64,000 nt of DNA, taken from the NCBI GenBank assembly GCA_016124735.1, contig WGMZ01000019.1, forward strand, positions 90,487 to 154,486, in the 5' to 3' direction. The translations under genes were made by a program, and so were the position numbers. The DNA comes from Bacteroidota bacterium. GTDB taxonomy: Bacteria > Bacteroidota > Bacteroidia > UBA8524. The notes under the pieces were generated by a model. It was not told the DNA's origin and made no database searches. It saw nothing but the letters and a program-made list of their open reading frames with translations. Shown piece after piece: positions 25,902-36,525 of this stretch; within the stretch, counting starts at the first letter, position 1; the number at the start of each line of letters is the position of its first letter.

Positions 25902-27045
25902 AAAAATCTTCTAATAAACTATTCAATCGAATGAGATAGTCCGGACTCATCTGTTTGAATTGGTGAATCGTGGTTATCATCTCTTTTAATTTTCTAATGG
26001 TAATTTCTTTGGCTCCTGATTTTTGTTGGAGCTTATCCCAAAAATCATCTTCGTTTTCACGCAAAAGATAGGTCAATTGTGCGTTGTGAAAGAAATAGCG
26101 CACTTTTTTGTTGGCCATGTCCAAATGGTTCCCCTCATTGAAGTACAGGTCGCCAATGGTCTGAATAAATTCCAATGATTTGTTTTCCGGGTCTTTGATA
26201 ATCGGAACAGCACGTTGTTTTCTTTTGGCGAAAAACAGCACTGCCAGGATGCTGCCATAGAGAAGAAGATACCAGGCAATGGTGAGTGCTTTGTTCGATA
26301 AAATAATATCTAGGGAAGACTTTTCCTTGTGGTTGAAGGGTTTGTAATATTCATCCCAATATGTTCGTCTCAATGGTAAATAGGAAAAACACCGCGCGAT
26401 GTATTGGGGATTCTCTGTCAGATGAATATTTGTAAAAATCTGTGGTACTGTGTGGAGGTAGATTTTACCCAGGCCGTAGGGAATCTCAACAAAATTGGGT
26501 AGTCCGGTTCGGTAGTCTATTCCTAACACTTTGTAGTAAACACTTCCGTCGCTTTTTAGCTGGATGAAAGTAGGAAGTCGATTGAATTTGGCGGTATCTT
26601 TCCGGTAAGCCGGGTTTACCAGTCCAAGTTGTGTTACCGTATCGCTGCTCCAACTGAACGTAAGCTGATCTTTGAGTCCCAGGGTTTCATAAAATCCTTC
26701 CGGAAGTACGGTGTTCGCAATAAACACATTGTTTCCATCCAAGGCGTAGTTAAGTAATATGTCCTGATCTACTTCTCCAAATTCTATCTGGTCGCCAATG
26801 ATGATTAAATTGCTTTGGCCTTCGGTTTTATTGAGCCATTCGCTGAGTGGCCTTTTCCGGGTCTCCACCGATTGATTCGGAAAGATAGAGGGAAGTTGTT
26901 CGCGAAGAAGAAAGGTGCCAAATGGTATTTTATCTTGTGCTTCGTAGGTCTCGTTCCAGTTTACTGAGTTGGACTGTCCGAGCCATCCAAGAAAAACGAA
27001 AAATGCCAGAAGCAGGAGGAACCAATAACTTTTTAATTGCCTCAT
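25867..27045 (-). CDS. DUF4350 domain membrane protein
   Basis: Protein of 392 residues. One N-terminal transmembrane helix (SYWFLLLLAFFVFLGWLG), an extracytoplasmic GATase-like domain of the DUF4350 type (PFGTFLLREQLPSIFPNQSV; LIIIGDQIEFGEVDQDILLNY), a second helix near 260-280 (LTIAWYLLLYGSILAVLFFA) and a cytoplasmic tail. DUF4350 proteins occur with MoxR-DUF58-DUF4129 clusters and are of unknown biochemical role. It overlaps DUF4129 by 4 bases. Confidence 0.75.
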   Translation of the reverse strand: MRQLKSYWFLLLLAFFVFLGWLGQSNSVNWNETYEAQDKIPFGTFLLREQLPSIFPNQSVETRKRPLSEWLNKTEGQSNLIIIGDQIEFGEVDQDILLNYALDGNNVFIANTVLPEGFYETLGLKDQLTFSWSSDTVTQLGLVNPAYRKDTAKFNRLPTFIQLKSDGSVYYKVLGIDYRTGLPNFVEIPYGLGKIYLHTVPQIFTNIHLTENPQYIARCFSYLPLRRTYWDEYYKPFNHKEKSSLDIILSNKALTIAWYLLLYGSILAVLFFAKRKQRAVPIIKDPENKSLEFIQTIGDLYFNEGNHLDMANKKVRYFFHNAQLTYLLRENEDDFWDKLQQKSGAKEITIRKLKEMITTIHQFKQMSPDYLIRLNSLLEDFYAESGKYPGNK

Positions 27046-27761
27046 TTTGCAAGCCCTCCTTTCTTCTTGAGCCGTTGAAAGAGTGCTTTGGCTTCTTCAT
27101 AGAGTTCTTTACTGATCGGATAATTTCCGTAGTACCCATAAGAGAACAATTGACTCAGGCGGGTCATCGGTGTCTGCGACCATTCTTCCTTTAATTCTCT
27201 GAGGTAGTCGGCATTTGTTTTTTCAGCTTTCCATTGGATGATGCCTTCTTTTTCAAGGAAGCTAAGCGCTGTGATAAAGAGGTAGCGTAGGGCCAACGGG
27301 TAATCGCCATTGGCTTCTGCCTGACGCAGGGATTTTTCCAGGTCGTCGTTGTTTCCTGTATAATCCATGAATCGTACTTCCTGTATTGAGCTGTTGTCTT
27401 TCTTCAGGAAGCGGGCAGGATTCATCTTGAAGATATAATAGGATGCTCCAATCAGCACCAGAATCAATACAATCCAGAAGATGACATTTTTCGCCGTATC
27501 CATGTCTTCTCGGTCGAAGTCGCCGAAAAGCTGTTCCATTATCCAGGCCACCAGACGATCAAAGGTGTCGTCGGTTTCAATTTGTGCCCTGTTGTATTGA
27601 AAGGCTTCTTCCTGCATTCTTTTATTCAGCAGAGAAGTGTCCATCTGACGTTCGCTTACATCCGAACTATCGAGATAGAACAACTCAGCTTTCTCCGCCC
27701 CCGCCCAACTGAAACCAACAGAGAGGCATGAAAAGAAAAACAGCAGGAGAAAGCGGCTCAT
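27042..27761 (-). CDS. DUF4129 domain membrane protein
   Basis: Protein of 239 residues. Signal peptide ending SVGFSWAGA, a periplasmic stretch, one transmembrane helix (NVIFWIVLILVLIGASYYIF), and a C-terminal cytoplasmic domain with the DUF4129 pattern AEANGDYPLALRYLFITALS and FSYGYYGNYPISKELYEEA, which resembles the C-terminal part of transglutaminase-like membrane proteins without the catalytic domain. It overlaps both neighbours by 4 bases. A structural part of the MoxR-DUF58 module is likely. Confidence 0.78.
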   Translation of the reverse strand: MSRFLLLFFFSCLSVGFSWAGAEKAELFYLDSSDVSERQMDTSLLNKRMQEEAFQYNRAQIETDDTFDRLVAWIMEQLFGDFDREDMDTAKNVIFWIVLILVLIGASYYIFKMNPARFLKKDNSSIQEVRFMDYTGNNDDLEKSLRQAEANGDYPLALRYLFITALSFLEKEGIIQWKAEKTNADYLRELKEEWSQTPMTRLSQLFSYGYYGNYPISKELYEEAKALFQRLKKKGGLAK

Positions 27762-28711
27762 GAATAGGCGTTTACTTCTTGGTCATCTGCCAATTTTTCT
27801 ACTTTGCGACCCAAGCTCACATAGGAAATTCTTTCCCGGTTAGATAGATAAAATGCCATGAAGCTCAGGGAGATGAAATACATGGAGATATAGGTGAAAA
27901 CCGTGGTTAAATTCTGAAAAATAAGGCTCCAAATATTCATGCTACCCATCATTGCTAATGGATTGACATGCCCATAGCTGCCCTCGAGTAGACTGAAGAG
28001 AATGGTAATCATCAAGGGGGTCAACAAAATGCCATAGGTGGCAACAAAACTGGCAATCAAAAGACCAATACTTTTCCAAAATTGCCCTTTGACTAAAGCT
28101 ATTGCTTTCGCAAAAGCGTCAAATAATCCGCAAGCCTCGTACAGGTAAGTCACCTGCCATATAAAAATGAAGGCCATAATTCCGAACATAATTGGATAGA
28201 GAAGGAATACGAAAAAGGCAAAAAATGAAGCGATTTGCGCAAACAGGCCGAAGATTAATGCGAGGATGAAAAAGAAAACGATCAACAGGATAAAGATGAG
28301 GATATTGGAGAAAATTAATTTCCATCCATGTCGGAATACCAAATTCCAGATGTCGTTCCATTGAAAGTTCTCCGGACCTTTTTCATCGTAAAGCTTCAGG
28401 TAGTAAACCGAACCCCAAAGAATGGTAATATAGGTCATGTAATAGGCCAGCATTGACAAGAGGAAATTTCCTCCAAACATGCCAGCGAGAGGATTTGTGC
28501 GTACAAACGGATTCGCCTGAAGACTTTCGACCATATTCGTTGTGGCCAGATAGTACAAGGTACTGGCAGCTAAAATCAGCGGCAAGCTCATGATTCCGAT
28601 GGTGCGGAACATATGCTTGTAATGCCGGCGAATCATGGTCGCAGCCAGGCCCATCATTTGGCCCAGGTCTCTTATTTTAAATAGTTCAAGGGGCTGGTTC
28701 GGTGTGTTCAT
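27758..28711 (-). CDS. Multi-pass membrane protein of unknown function
   Basis: Protein of 317 residues with about six hydrophobic segments, for example FSNILIFILLIVFFFILALI and LIASFVATYGILLTPLMITI. Start YKHMFRTIGIMSLPLILAAS after a short cytoplasmic N-terminus recalls the membrane domain of glycerophosphodiester phosphodiesterase-like and YIP1-like proteins, but no firm family is claimed. It overlaps the SpoIIM gene by 26 bases and DUF4129 by 4, so it belongs to the same operon, where proteins of this type are regularly found. Confidence 0.65.
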   Translation of the reverse strand: MNTPNQPLELFKIRDLGQMMGLAATMIRRHYKHMFRTIGIMSLPLILAASTLYYLATTNMVESLQANPFVRTNPLAGMFGGNFLLSMLAYYMTYITILWGSVYYLKLYDEKGPENFQWNDIWNLVFRHGWKLIFSNILIFILLIVFFFILALIFGLFAQIASFFAFFVFLLYPIMFGIMAFIFIWQVTYLYEACGLFDAFAKAIALVKGQFWKSIGLLIASFVATYGILLTPLMITILFSLLEGSYGHVNPLAMMGSMNIWSLIFQNLTTVFTYISMYFISLSFMAFYLSNRERISYVSLGRKVEKLADDQEVNAYS

Positions 28712-29654
28712 CTTTGTGTTTCATGTAAGGCAGGTAGATAAAATACCAGCTGATCAATCCAATGGAAATAATTATTAGTGGGATACTGAGCGCAGTTGTT
28801 TTGTAGTGCCGGGTGGCGAAGCTTTCCAGAAAACCTGCGATGATAAAAAACGGAATCAGGCCCAGGGCCATTTTCATCCCATCCTTCGCTGTTTGCTTGA
28901 ATCGCTCCATGCGGGTATAGGTTCCCGGGAAAAGAAACCCTTTCGAAAGCTCAATTCCCGCTCCTCCCGCAACCACGATGGAGGTGATTTCAATGGTTCC
29001 GTGAATCCAGATGGCCTGAGCAGATATTCCCAGGGAATCGTATTGGTAGAAAAAAGCCTGAAAGGCGCCGAGCATAATTCCGTTACGAATCAACATGGCA
29101 ATGGGGAAATAAGGCCCCAGGTAACCAAGAACGAAAGTCATCAGTGCAACCATGATGTTATTCAGAGTAATCATACCAAACATGGCACTTTCTTCTCCTC
29201 CGGCATAAACGGCCATTGGATCGCCGCGTTCGATGTTGCGAATGGTCATATCCACGTAGCCGTCACCTAAAATCAGGCGAACAAAATCCTGGTCGAGCAT
29301 GGTGCTGGCTGCACCAATCAAGACCGATAAGAGGAAAGCCAACAAAGCAATGAGCATCGGCCAGCGTGCCCGATAAAAACTTTCCGGAATCTCTTCCAGC
29401 CAATATCTCAGGAATCTGCCGCGGTCTTCTTTTTTGTTTCGGTAGATGCGATTATGGAATCGAATGGCCAGTTGGTTGAGGTAACCGGTGGTATTGGAAT
29501 CTGGATAGAATGTCTGACTAAAAGCCAGATCATCGCTCAACTCAACATACATGTCGGCCCACTCATCCGGAGATTTCCGCTTAGGCGATTGAAGCATTTG
29601 CTCCAGTTCTGTCCAGCGTTCTTTGTTGAGTTTGATAAAACGGGCTTCTTTCAT
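28686..29654 (-). CDS. SpoIIM-like (DUF95) membrane protein
   Basis: Protein of 322 residues from the ATG at 29654; the frame opens 7 codons earlier, but the family begins MKEARFIKLNKERWTELE. It has a cytoplasmic helical N-terminal half and five or so transmembrane helices, with the DUF95/SpoIIM landmarks FYRARWPMLIALLAFLLSV, NNIMVALMTFVLGYLGP, NGIMLGAFQ and WIHGTIEITSIVVAGGAGI. In non-sporulating bacteria it accompanies RDD and MoxR-DUF58 genes; function unknown. First gene of the leftward run, divergent from the RDD protein. Confidence 0.85.
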   Translation of the reverse strand: MKEARFIKLNKERWTELEQMLQSPKRKSPDEWADMYVELSDDLAFSQTFYPDSNTTGYLNQLAIRFHNRIYRNKKEDRGRFLRYWLEEIPESFYRARWPMLIALLAFLLSVLIGAASTMLDQDFVRLILGDGYVDMTIRNIERGDPMAVYAGGEESAMFGMITLNNIMVALMTFVLGYLGPYFPIAMLIRNGIMLGAFQAFFYQYDSLGISAQAIWIHGTIEITSIVVAGGAGIELSKGFLFPGTYTRMERFKQTAKDGMKMALGLIPFFIIAGFLESFATRHYKTTALSIPLIIISIGLISWYFIYLPYMKHKDEHTEPAP

Positions 29655-29705
29655 GCAGGATTCCCAAAAATGCATTTTTATTTGAAATTATTCCGCCTTT
29701 CCTCC

Positions 29706-29713
29706 TATAATTG
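29706..29713 (+). promoter_or_regulatory. Near-consensus -7 box before the RDD gene
   Basis: TATAATTG matches TAnnTTTG at five of six fixed positions and ends 2 bases before the ATG at 29715 and 8 bases before the in-frame ATG at 29721, implying a very short or absent leader. Confidence 0.35.
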
Positions 29714-29714
29714 A

Positions 29715-30443
29715 ATGAATATGGATGAATCCTTACACATACGTACAAGTACAGGCGTGTCGCTCGACTACGAATTGGCAGGTTTAGGCGATCGCATCAT
29801 CGCATGGCTTCTGGATATTCTAATCCTGGCGGCTTACATTTTTGTCATTCAATATTTTGTTATTAACGAAGGAGATTATTCAACCTTGATCATCATCCTT
29901 CTGTATCTCCCGGTTTTGGTTTATCATTTTGTGATGGAGACTTTTGCCAATGGACAAAGCATCGGGAAAAGAGTCAGGAATATCCAGGTGGTGCGTTTGG
30001 ATGGACGGCAAGCCGGTATCGGTGAGTACGCTATGCGTTCGGTGATGCGATTGCTTGAAATTACCCTTTGCAATGGATCTCTGGCTATCCTTTCAATTGT
30101 TAGCACGAAGAATGCACAACGATTGGGTGATCTTGCTGCTGGTACCACGGTTGTGAAATTGAAGGCGAGTCATCAATTGGCGGATTCGCTGTTACGTGAG
30201 ATGCCTGAAAATTATGAGGTCAAAATTCCACAGGCTGAATTGATGACCAATACAGATGCCGAAACTATCAACAGGGTTTTATTAGAATTAAAACGCACGC
30301 GAAACAGCAGCATCATCATGAAGTTCGCACAGCAGGCGCGCGCGAACATTAGTCAGCGACTCAATATCGAATCGGAATTAAATGATCTGGATTTTCTAAA
30401 TGCCATTTCAAACGATTACAGCTACCTTCAATCTCAAGCTTAG
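29715..30443 (+). CDS. RDD family membrane protein
   Basis: Protein of 242 residues (240 if the in-frame ATG at 29721 is used, which suits the promoter position better). RDD landmarks: LAGLGDRIIAWLLDILIL in helix 1, ETFANGQSIGKRVRNIQVV between helices, and YAMRSVMRLLEI. The C-terminal 80 residues are soluble, ending NAISNDYSYLQSQA. RDD proteins are small transporter-like membrane proteins; this one is divergent from the SpoIIM-MoxR operon, a common pairing in Bacteroidota. It converges on pdxJ with a 4-base overlap. Confidence 0.85.
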   Translation: MNMDESLHIRTSTGVSLDYELAGLGDRIIAWLLDILILAAYIFVIQYFVINEGDYSTLIIILLYLPVLVYHFVMETFANGQSIGKRVRNIQVVRLDGRQAGIGEYAMRSVMRLLEITLCNGSLAILSIVSTKNAQRLGDLAAGTTVVKLKASHQLADSLLREMPENYEVKIPQAELMTNTDAETINRVLLELKRTRNSSIIMKFAQQARANISQRLNIESELNDLDFLNAISNDYSYLQSQA

Positions 30444-31162
30444 CGGAGACAGTTTAAATAGTTTTGAATGGCTTTTTCAAATCCCAAATAAAGGGAATCG
30501 CAGATAAGTGCATGTCCGATACTCACCTCCAGTAAGTCGGGAATATTTTCCTGAAAATACTTCAAATTTTCCTGATCGAGATCGTGCCCGGCGTTGATTC
30601 CCATTCCGATTGAATTGGCAAAGATTGCCGCTTTCCTGTATGGAGTGATAGCCTTCACTTTGTTTGCATGATATTGTTTTGCGTAGGCCTCTGTATAAAG
30701 TTCGATTCGATCGGCTCCAACCTTTTTTGCACCTTCAATCTTATTAAAATCAGGGTCGATAAAAAGGGAAGTTCGGATACCGTATTTTTTAAATTCGGCT
30801 ATTATTTCATTCAGGTAATTGGCATGCCCAATGGTGTCCCATCCTTGATTGCTGGTAAGCGCTGAACGGGTATCCGGAACCAGGGTCACCTGGTGTGGAA
30901 GCACTTCAACGACCAGATCCATGAATTTTTTCTCCATGGGATTCCCTTCGATATTGAATTCGGTTTTTACCACCTTTTTTAGTTCGCGAACATCTGCATA
31001 GCGAATATGCCTTTCGTCCGGGCGTGGATGCACCGTTATACCTTGTGCGCCAAAAGACTCTGCATGGATTGCGGCCTGAACGACGTCCGGATTATTGCCA
31101 CCCCTGCTGTTTCTAAGGGTGGCAAATTTGTTGATATTAACAGAAAGCCTCGTCTTGCTCAT
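30440..31162 (-). CDS. pdxJ: Pyridoxine 5'-phosphate synthase PdxJ
   Basis: Protein of 240 residues, typical length. TIM-barrel with LSVNINKFATLRNSRGGNNP at the start, ITVHPRPDERHI, NIEGNP, VTLVPDTR, and IGMGINAGHDLDQEN towards the end, all hallmark PdxJ segments. It condenses 1-deoxyxylulose 5-phosphate with 3-amino-2-oxopropyl phosphate to pyridoxine 5'-phosphate in the DXP-dependent vitamin B6 pathway. It abuts the ABC-F gene with no gap, so the two are cotranscribed. Confidence 0.95.
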   Translation of the reverse strand: MSKTRLSVNINKFATLRNSRGGNNPDVVQAAIHAESFGAQGITVHPRPDERHIRYADVRELKKVVKTEFNIEGNPMEKKFMDLVVEVLPHQVTLVPDTRSALTSNQGWDTIGHANYLNEIIAEFKKYGIRTSLFIDPDFNKIEGAKKVGADRIELYTEAYAKQYHANKVKAITPYRKAAIFANSIGMGINAGHDLDQENLKYFQENIPDLLEVSIGHALICDSLYLGFEKAIQNYLNCLR

Positions 31163-32797
<1,635 letters not shown>

Positions 32798-32809
32798 TCA
32801 AAAGAGGGG

Positions 32810-32817
32810 CAAAGGTA
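32810..32817 (-). promoter_or_regulatory. -7 promoter box of the ABC-F/pdxJ unit
   Basis: TACCTTTG on the minus strand, 21 bases ahead of the ABC-F start codon. No convincing -33 TTTG was found at the expected distance. Confidence 0.5.
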
Positions 32818-33573
32818 AGGTTTTTAATGTGTAGACCCTAGAGCGTGCTTTGTTGAATTTGACTGTCAGATGAGTGCACTTTCAGATATCGAGATCTCGA
32901 TTCAGGATGCAATTGTAAAATGCAAAAGATGTCTATTCTTTCTTGTGATCTTTGCACCTAATTCACGTTGCATGAGTCTCCGTTTTGATACCATCAAGAG
33001 TTTTCACGAAGGAGTTATATCCCAAAATTTTCAAATAGAATCTGACTCAATCCTCGATTTATTCATGTTCGTTTTGCCTTGACACTTCGGCCTTGCTCAG
33101 TGTAAAATCCAAACGAACCAATAAATCAAGGCTAAAATATGCTTACTTGCTCTCCTTTTTTTTAAACGACCGTCCATTGCATCTGGCCTCCATAAACAAC
33201 ATCACGCCATACCGCTGCCCGCTTTTTGGCCAGTCCCACCCACATCCTGGTTTTGGATTTCTACTTTATCTGGCGCCAGCCATTTGTGCTTAGCTTTCGT
33301 CCCGAAATTTATCGGGAGGGTACCTGCCGCTCGATGAATTTTTTCATAATCCTTAGTGCACTATAATCATATTTAGCTCTCCGCACTCTAACTTTGACGA
33401 AGCCGCTGGAGGTAATTGCGCTTTTTTGTTTCTTTTTATTCATGATTGTCAGCTGTTCATAGGTATTCATGAATGCTTCGCATTTTTCGAAAAAAAGTGA
33501 GGGTAAAAAATAATAAAATTGAATTTTTGGATTAGCCAAAAAGATAATTAGAAGTAAATTAACGGAGACTCAT
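32818..33573. other. Long intergenic stretch without a supported gene
   Basis: No frame here has recognisable homology or a good start context. It contains a small inverted repeat TCCCGA/TCGGGA at 33300-33317 and AT-rich runs. A 76-codon basic frame on the minus strand (33309-33539) is the only candidate; it has no recognisable motif and is not annotated as a gene. The segment leads straight into the tandem repeats. Confidence 0.5.
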
Positions 33574-34014
33574 GCCGCTTACTTCAGTTATGTCGCTTAC
33601 GTCAATGGATTAGCTTCGCTGATCCAGGTATGGGGTTGCCTAAACAAAAAGCCGCCATCCGTCACTTTGTTCCGGCTGCCGCTTACTTCGCTTACTTCAG
33701 TTATGTTGCTTACGTCAATGGATTAGCTTCGCTGATCCAGGTATGGGGTTTGCCTAAACAAAAAGCCGCCATCCTTCACTTTGTTCCGGCTGCCGCTTAC
33801 TTCGCTTACTTCAGTTATGTCGCTTACGTCAAAGGATTAGCTTCGCTGATCCAGGTATGGGGTTTGCCTAAACAAAAAGCCGCCATCCTTCACTTTGTTC
33901 CGGCTGCCGCTTACTTCAGTTATGTCGCTTACGTCAATGGATTAGCTTCGCTGATCCAGGTATGGGGTTGCCTAAACAAAAAGCCGCCATCCGTCACTTT
34001 GTTCCGGCTGCCGC
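33574..34014. repeat. 113-bp tandem repeat, four copies
   Basis: The anchor GGATTAGCTTCGCTGATCC (itself an imperfect hairpin) recurs at 33607, 33720, 33834 and 33939, spacings 113, 114 and 105. The 9-base difference is loss or gain of one CTTACTTCG sub-repeat, suggesting slippage. Copies differ by only a few bases, so amplification is recent. An open frame through the array (33630-34040) is a by-product. Each unit contains AACAAAAAGCCGCCAT, which is the reverse complement of the right arm and tail of the tRNA-Pro terminator at 34088-34106. Confidence 0.9.
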
Positions 34015-34074
34015 TTTTTTCATTTCCAGTGCTCGCTTGAGCCTTTGGCTCAGATTCGCCTGGAAATGAAAAAA
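34015..34074. repeat. Long palindrome between the repeat array and tRNA-Pro
   Basis: TTTTTTCATTTCCAG (34015-34029) and CTGGAAATGAAAAAA (34060-34074) are perfect 15-bp inverted arms. The 30-base centre holds a second hairpin, TGAGCC-TTT-GGCTCA (34038-34052). On either strand it could form a large stable stem. Confidence 0.85.
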
Positions 34075-34096
34075 CCGCTCATGCTTCGCATGGCGG
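34071..34096 (-). terminator. Intrinsic terminator of tRNA-Pro
   Basis: On the minus strand, CCGCCATGC-GAA-GCATGAGCGG forms a 9-bp stem with one bulged base, followed by six T residues (34074-34069), 12 bases past the tRNA 3' end. On the plus strand the same stem is followed by CTTTTTG, so it may work in both directions. Confidence 0.75.
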
Positions 34097-34107
34097 CTTT
34101 TTGTTTG

Positions 34108-34181
34108 TCGGGGTGACTGGATTCGAACCAGCGACCTCGTCGTCCCGAACGACGCACGCTACCGGGCTGCGCTACACCCCG
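34108..34181 (-). tRNA. tRNA-Pro (anticodon CGG)
   Basis: The 74-base minus-strand sequence folds as a cloverleaf: acceptor CGGGGTG/CACCCCG with discriminator A, D-arm GCGC...GCGT, anticodon stem CGTCG/CGACG with loop TTCGGGA (anticodon CGG, reading CCG), and T-arm GCTGG-TTCGAAT-CCAGT. The CCA end is not encoded. A terminator follows at once. Confidence 0.97.
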
Positions 34182-34460
34182 AAGATTATTTTACCCTTTT
34201 ACCGGTTTACAAGTATGTTTCCGATTGGAAGCACTTTTTGCGGTCAGGTATCGGGCGGAGTCTGTCCTGAGGAAACTCGATGAACTATGCCCCGATTGTT
34301 TATTGCGAATATAGTATGTGTGAAAATATATCTCCAACTCAATATTTGATCTGAATTAATGAAGTCATTCTGCCTTTTCGTCCTGAAAAGAATCATCTTC
34401 GTAAGGTAGATTATGTGCGACACAGGCAACGTTAGTGAGAAATATTTGTCATCCGTATAC

Positions 34461-36446
34461 ATGCGGCTTTTCATTCTTTCTGCCCTCACTTTCTTACTTC
34501 ATCTCCGGCTTAATGCCCAATCCAGTGTAATTCGAAGTTTCAAGGAAACGGGAGGAACCGTGAGTACCGGGAATGGCGGAAGCGTCAATAGCTTTTCGAA
34601 TGGCGATGTGTTGGTGGTAAATGAACGCTGGACGAATTTCTATCAGAAGGGAATTCAGTTATTCCGTTTGGCGGAACAAGGATTGTCGGTTGTAAACAGC
34701 AGAGCGTATTACAATGATTTCACCGTTACGAATATCAGAACGGCAGTGAGAAACGACTCTGTTTTTATGCTTGCCCAGCATTACAATGGTGGGATTTATA
34801 AATTTCTATTTCTTGTCTTTGATAAAGATTTGGGATTGGTACGATCCAAATTGATTGACGGAAGCAATCCGAATCTTTCCTTATTCGGTTACAGCTTTTT
34901 TGCCTCACAGGACGGAAGTTTCAGAATATATGGGAATACAACTCTGGCCACATCAAACCAACGTTGTGTAGTCTCTCTGGATGCCAATGGAAACCTGCTT
35001 TGGAAATATACGATCGGAGCGGAAGCTCCTTTATGGGGTGGTTCGGTATTGATGCCTGACGGAACCTTGATTGGGATGAACAGCGGCGCCTGCACTTATG
35101 TGGATAAGGACGGCAATGTGACGAATAAATTCTCTTTTGGTTCAGCCTTATCCTATACGCTCAATGGGGTAGTGGATAAGGATGGAAATGGAATGTTTTG
35201 TCGAACAGGCTATGATTCGGCAGCCTATTATGCGGTCCATGTAACAAGTGGCGGAAGTTATACCGGAAGTATAAGCTCCTTAAATATTCAGGCTCCGGTG
35301 CTGATTGAAGCATTCCGGGATGGATCCTACGTGATAGGAAGCAGTTCTCTGGCTGGCAGCGAGGTCAATCTGAAACTGAGCCTGTTCGATGAAAACAATC
35401 AATTCAGCAAAAATCTCTTTATCAGCAATATATACGGATATGCTCCCACAGGTGCCTTAAGAGATGCATGCCTTTATTCGTCGCATATAGATGCAAAAGG
35501 TAATTTGCTGGTTTTAGGCGTTGCCAACCGCAAAGGATTTTTTGTCTTTCGCTATAATCCGACACTGGGTTTCGATTGTGGAAACCAAATGAGTGACATA
35601 CAAAGTTCACAGGCGGTACAAATAACCGGGAATAACGATACAAGAAACAGCCTGGACATAAAAGTGAGCGATTATATTTTTCAGGAAGAAACACCGGGTA
35701 ATTATAAACCGGTTTGCCAGTCCTGCGGAAGTGCCCTGGAAAAAAATCTGATCGACACAATCCTTTGCCTGGACACCAATTTTTTCACTTTGAATGCCGG
35801 GAATCCGGGTGCTCAATATATTTGGGATGATGGTTCAACAAATGCCACGCGAACGATCACTCAAAGTGGAACCTATTGGGTTCGGATGAGCAATGATTGC
35901 GATACCCTAATTGATAGTGCCGTGATTGAGATGAAGAAACGGCCAAAGTTGAAGGCGTCTTATACACCCACCGAACCGAATCCCGGTGATGCCATTCAAT
36001 TCCGAATGGATCCGGATACTATTTCGTTTGTTCGCTGGTATATCGCCGATACCCTTTTTACTACCCAAAATCAATTCTCCTGGACTCCGGTTAAAAACGG
36101 CACCTACTTTTTTGCTCTTGAAGCCTTCAATGAACCCGGTTGTTCGGCATATGATACGGTTTCCGTTTCGGTGAATTTGCTCGACTATTATTTCCCCACT
36201 GCATTTACCCCTGACCGAAACCGACGCAATGATACGTGGGGGCCCGTTGGATTTGGGATACAAGAATTCCGACTTAAAATTTTTAATCGTTGGGGGCAGG
36301 AAATTGTTCATCTGCAGAACGAGAACTGGGATGGAACGGTAGGTGGTGTAGAAGCGGAAGATGGACTCTATCTTTATATGATTTGGCTGACGGATGATCT
36401 CGGAGCAGCCCGTTTTTACAAAGGCTATATCTATCTCCTTCGTTAA
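34461..36446 (+). CDS. Secreted protein with T9SS type B (gliding motility-associated) C-terminal domain
   Basis: Protein of 661 residues from the ATG at 34461, which gives a signal peptide MRLFILSALTFLLHLRLNAQ; the frame opens 16 codons earlier without one. The first 450 residues look like repeated beta-blade units (FSNGDVLVV, LDANGNLLWKYTIG, YVDKDGNVTNKFSFG), suggesting a beta-propeller. Two Ig/PKD-like units follow (DTILCLDTNFFTLNAGN; TPTEPNPGDAIQFRMDP). The end is the type B sorting domain: YFPTAFTPDRNRRNDTWGP, IFNRWGQEIVH, WDGTVGGVEAEDGLYLY. Substrate of T9SS; role unknown, adhesin or matrix protein likely. Confidence 0.85.
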   Translation: MRLFILSALTFLLHLRLNAQSSVIRSFKETGGTVSTGNGGSVNSFSNGDVLVVNERWTNFYQKGIQLFRLAEQGLSVVNSRAYYNDFTVTNIRTAVRNDSVFMLAQHYNGGIYKFLFLVFDKDLGLVRSKLIDGSNPNLSLFGYSFFASQDGSFRIYGNTTLATSNQRCVVSLDANGNLLWKYTIGAEAPLWGGSVLMPDGTLIGMNSGACTYVDKDGNVTNKFSFGSALSYTLNGVVDKDGNGMFCRTGYDSAAYYAVHVTSGGSYTGSISSLNIQAPVLIEAFRDGSYVIGSSSLAGSEVNLKLSLFDENNQFSKNLFISNIYGYAPTGALRDACLYSSHIDAKGNLLVLGVANRKGFFVFRYNPTLGFDCGNQMSDIQSSQAVQITGNNDTRNSLDIKVSDYIFQEETPGNYKPVCQSCGSALEKNLIDTILCLDTNFFTLNAGNPGAQYIWDDGSTNATRTITQSGTYWVRMSNDCDTLIDSAVIEMKKRPKLKASYTPTEPNPGDAIQFRMDPDTISFVRWYIADTLFTTQNQFSWTPVKNGTYFFALEAFNEPGCSAYDTVSVSVNLLDYYFPTAFTPDRNRRNDTWGPVGFGIQEFRLKIFNRWGQEIVHLQNENWDGTVGGVEAEDGLYLYMIWLTDDLGAARFYKGYIYLLR

Positions 36447-36525
36447 CCAGGTGAATCCAGCTACCTTAAAGATGAATCGGAACCCAATATTAGTTTGTTT
36501 CCCGATTTAAATTGAAATCCTCTGA

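Noticed and set aside
33309..33539. Basic 76-codon frame on the minus strand
   Set aside because: No known motif, no promoter box at a sensible distance, and located in a repeat-rich gap; not enough to call a gene.
33630..34040. Open frame of 136 codons with a repeated 38-residue unit
   Set aside because: It is the translation of the 113-bp tandem array; the repeat period is not a constant multiple of three, there is no ribosome site, and no homology is recognised.
34108..34181. tRNA-Pro as an integration site for the repeat region
   Set aside because: No recombinase gene or duplicated tRNA 3' end is near; the array is better explained by slippage.
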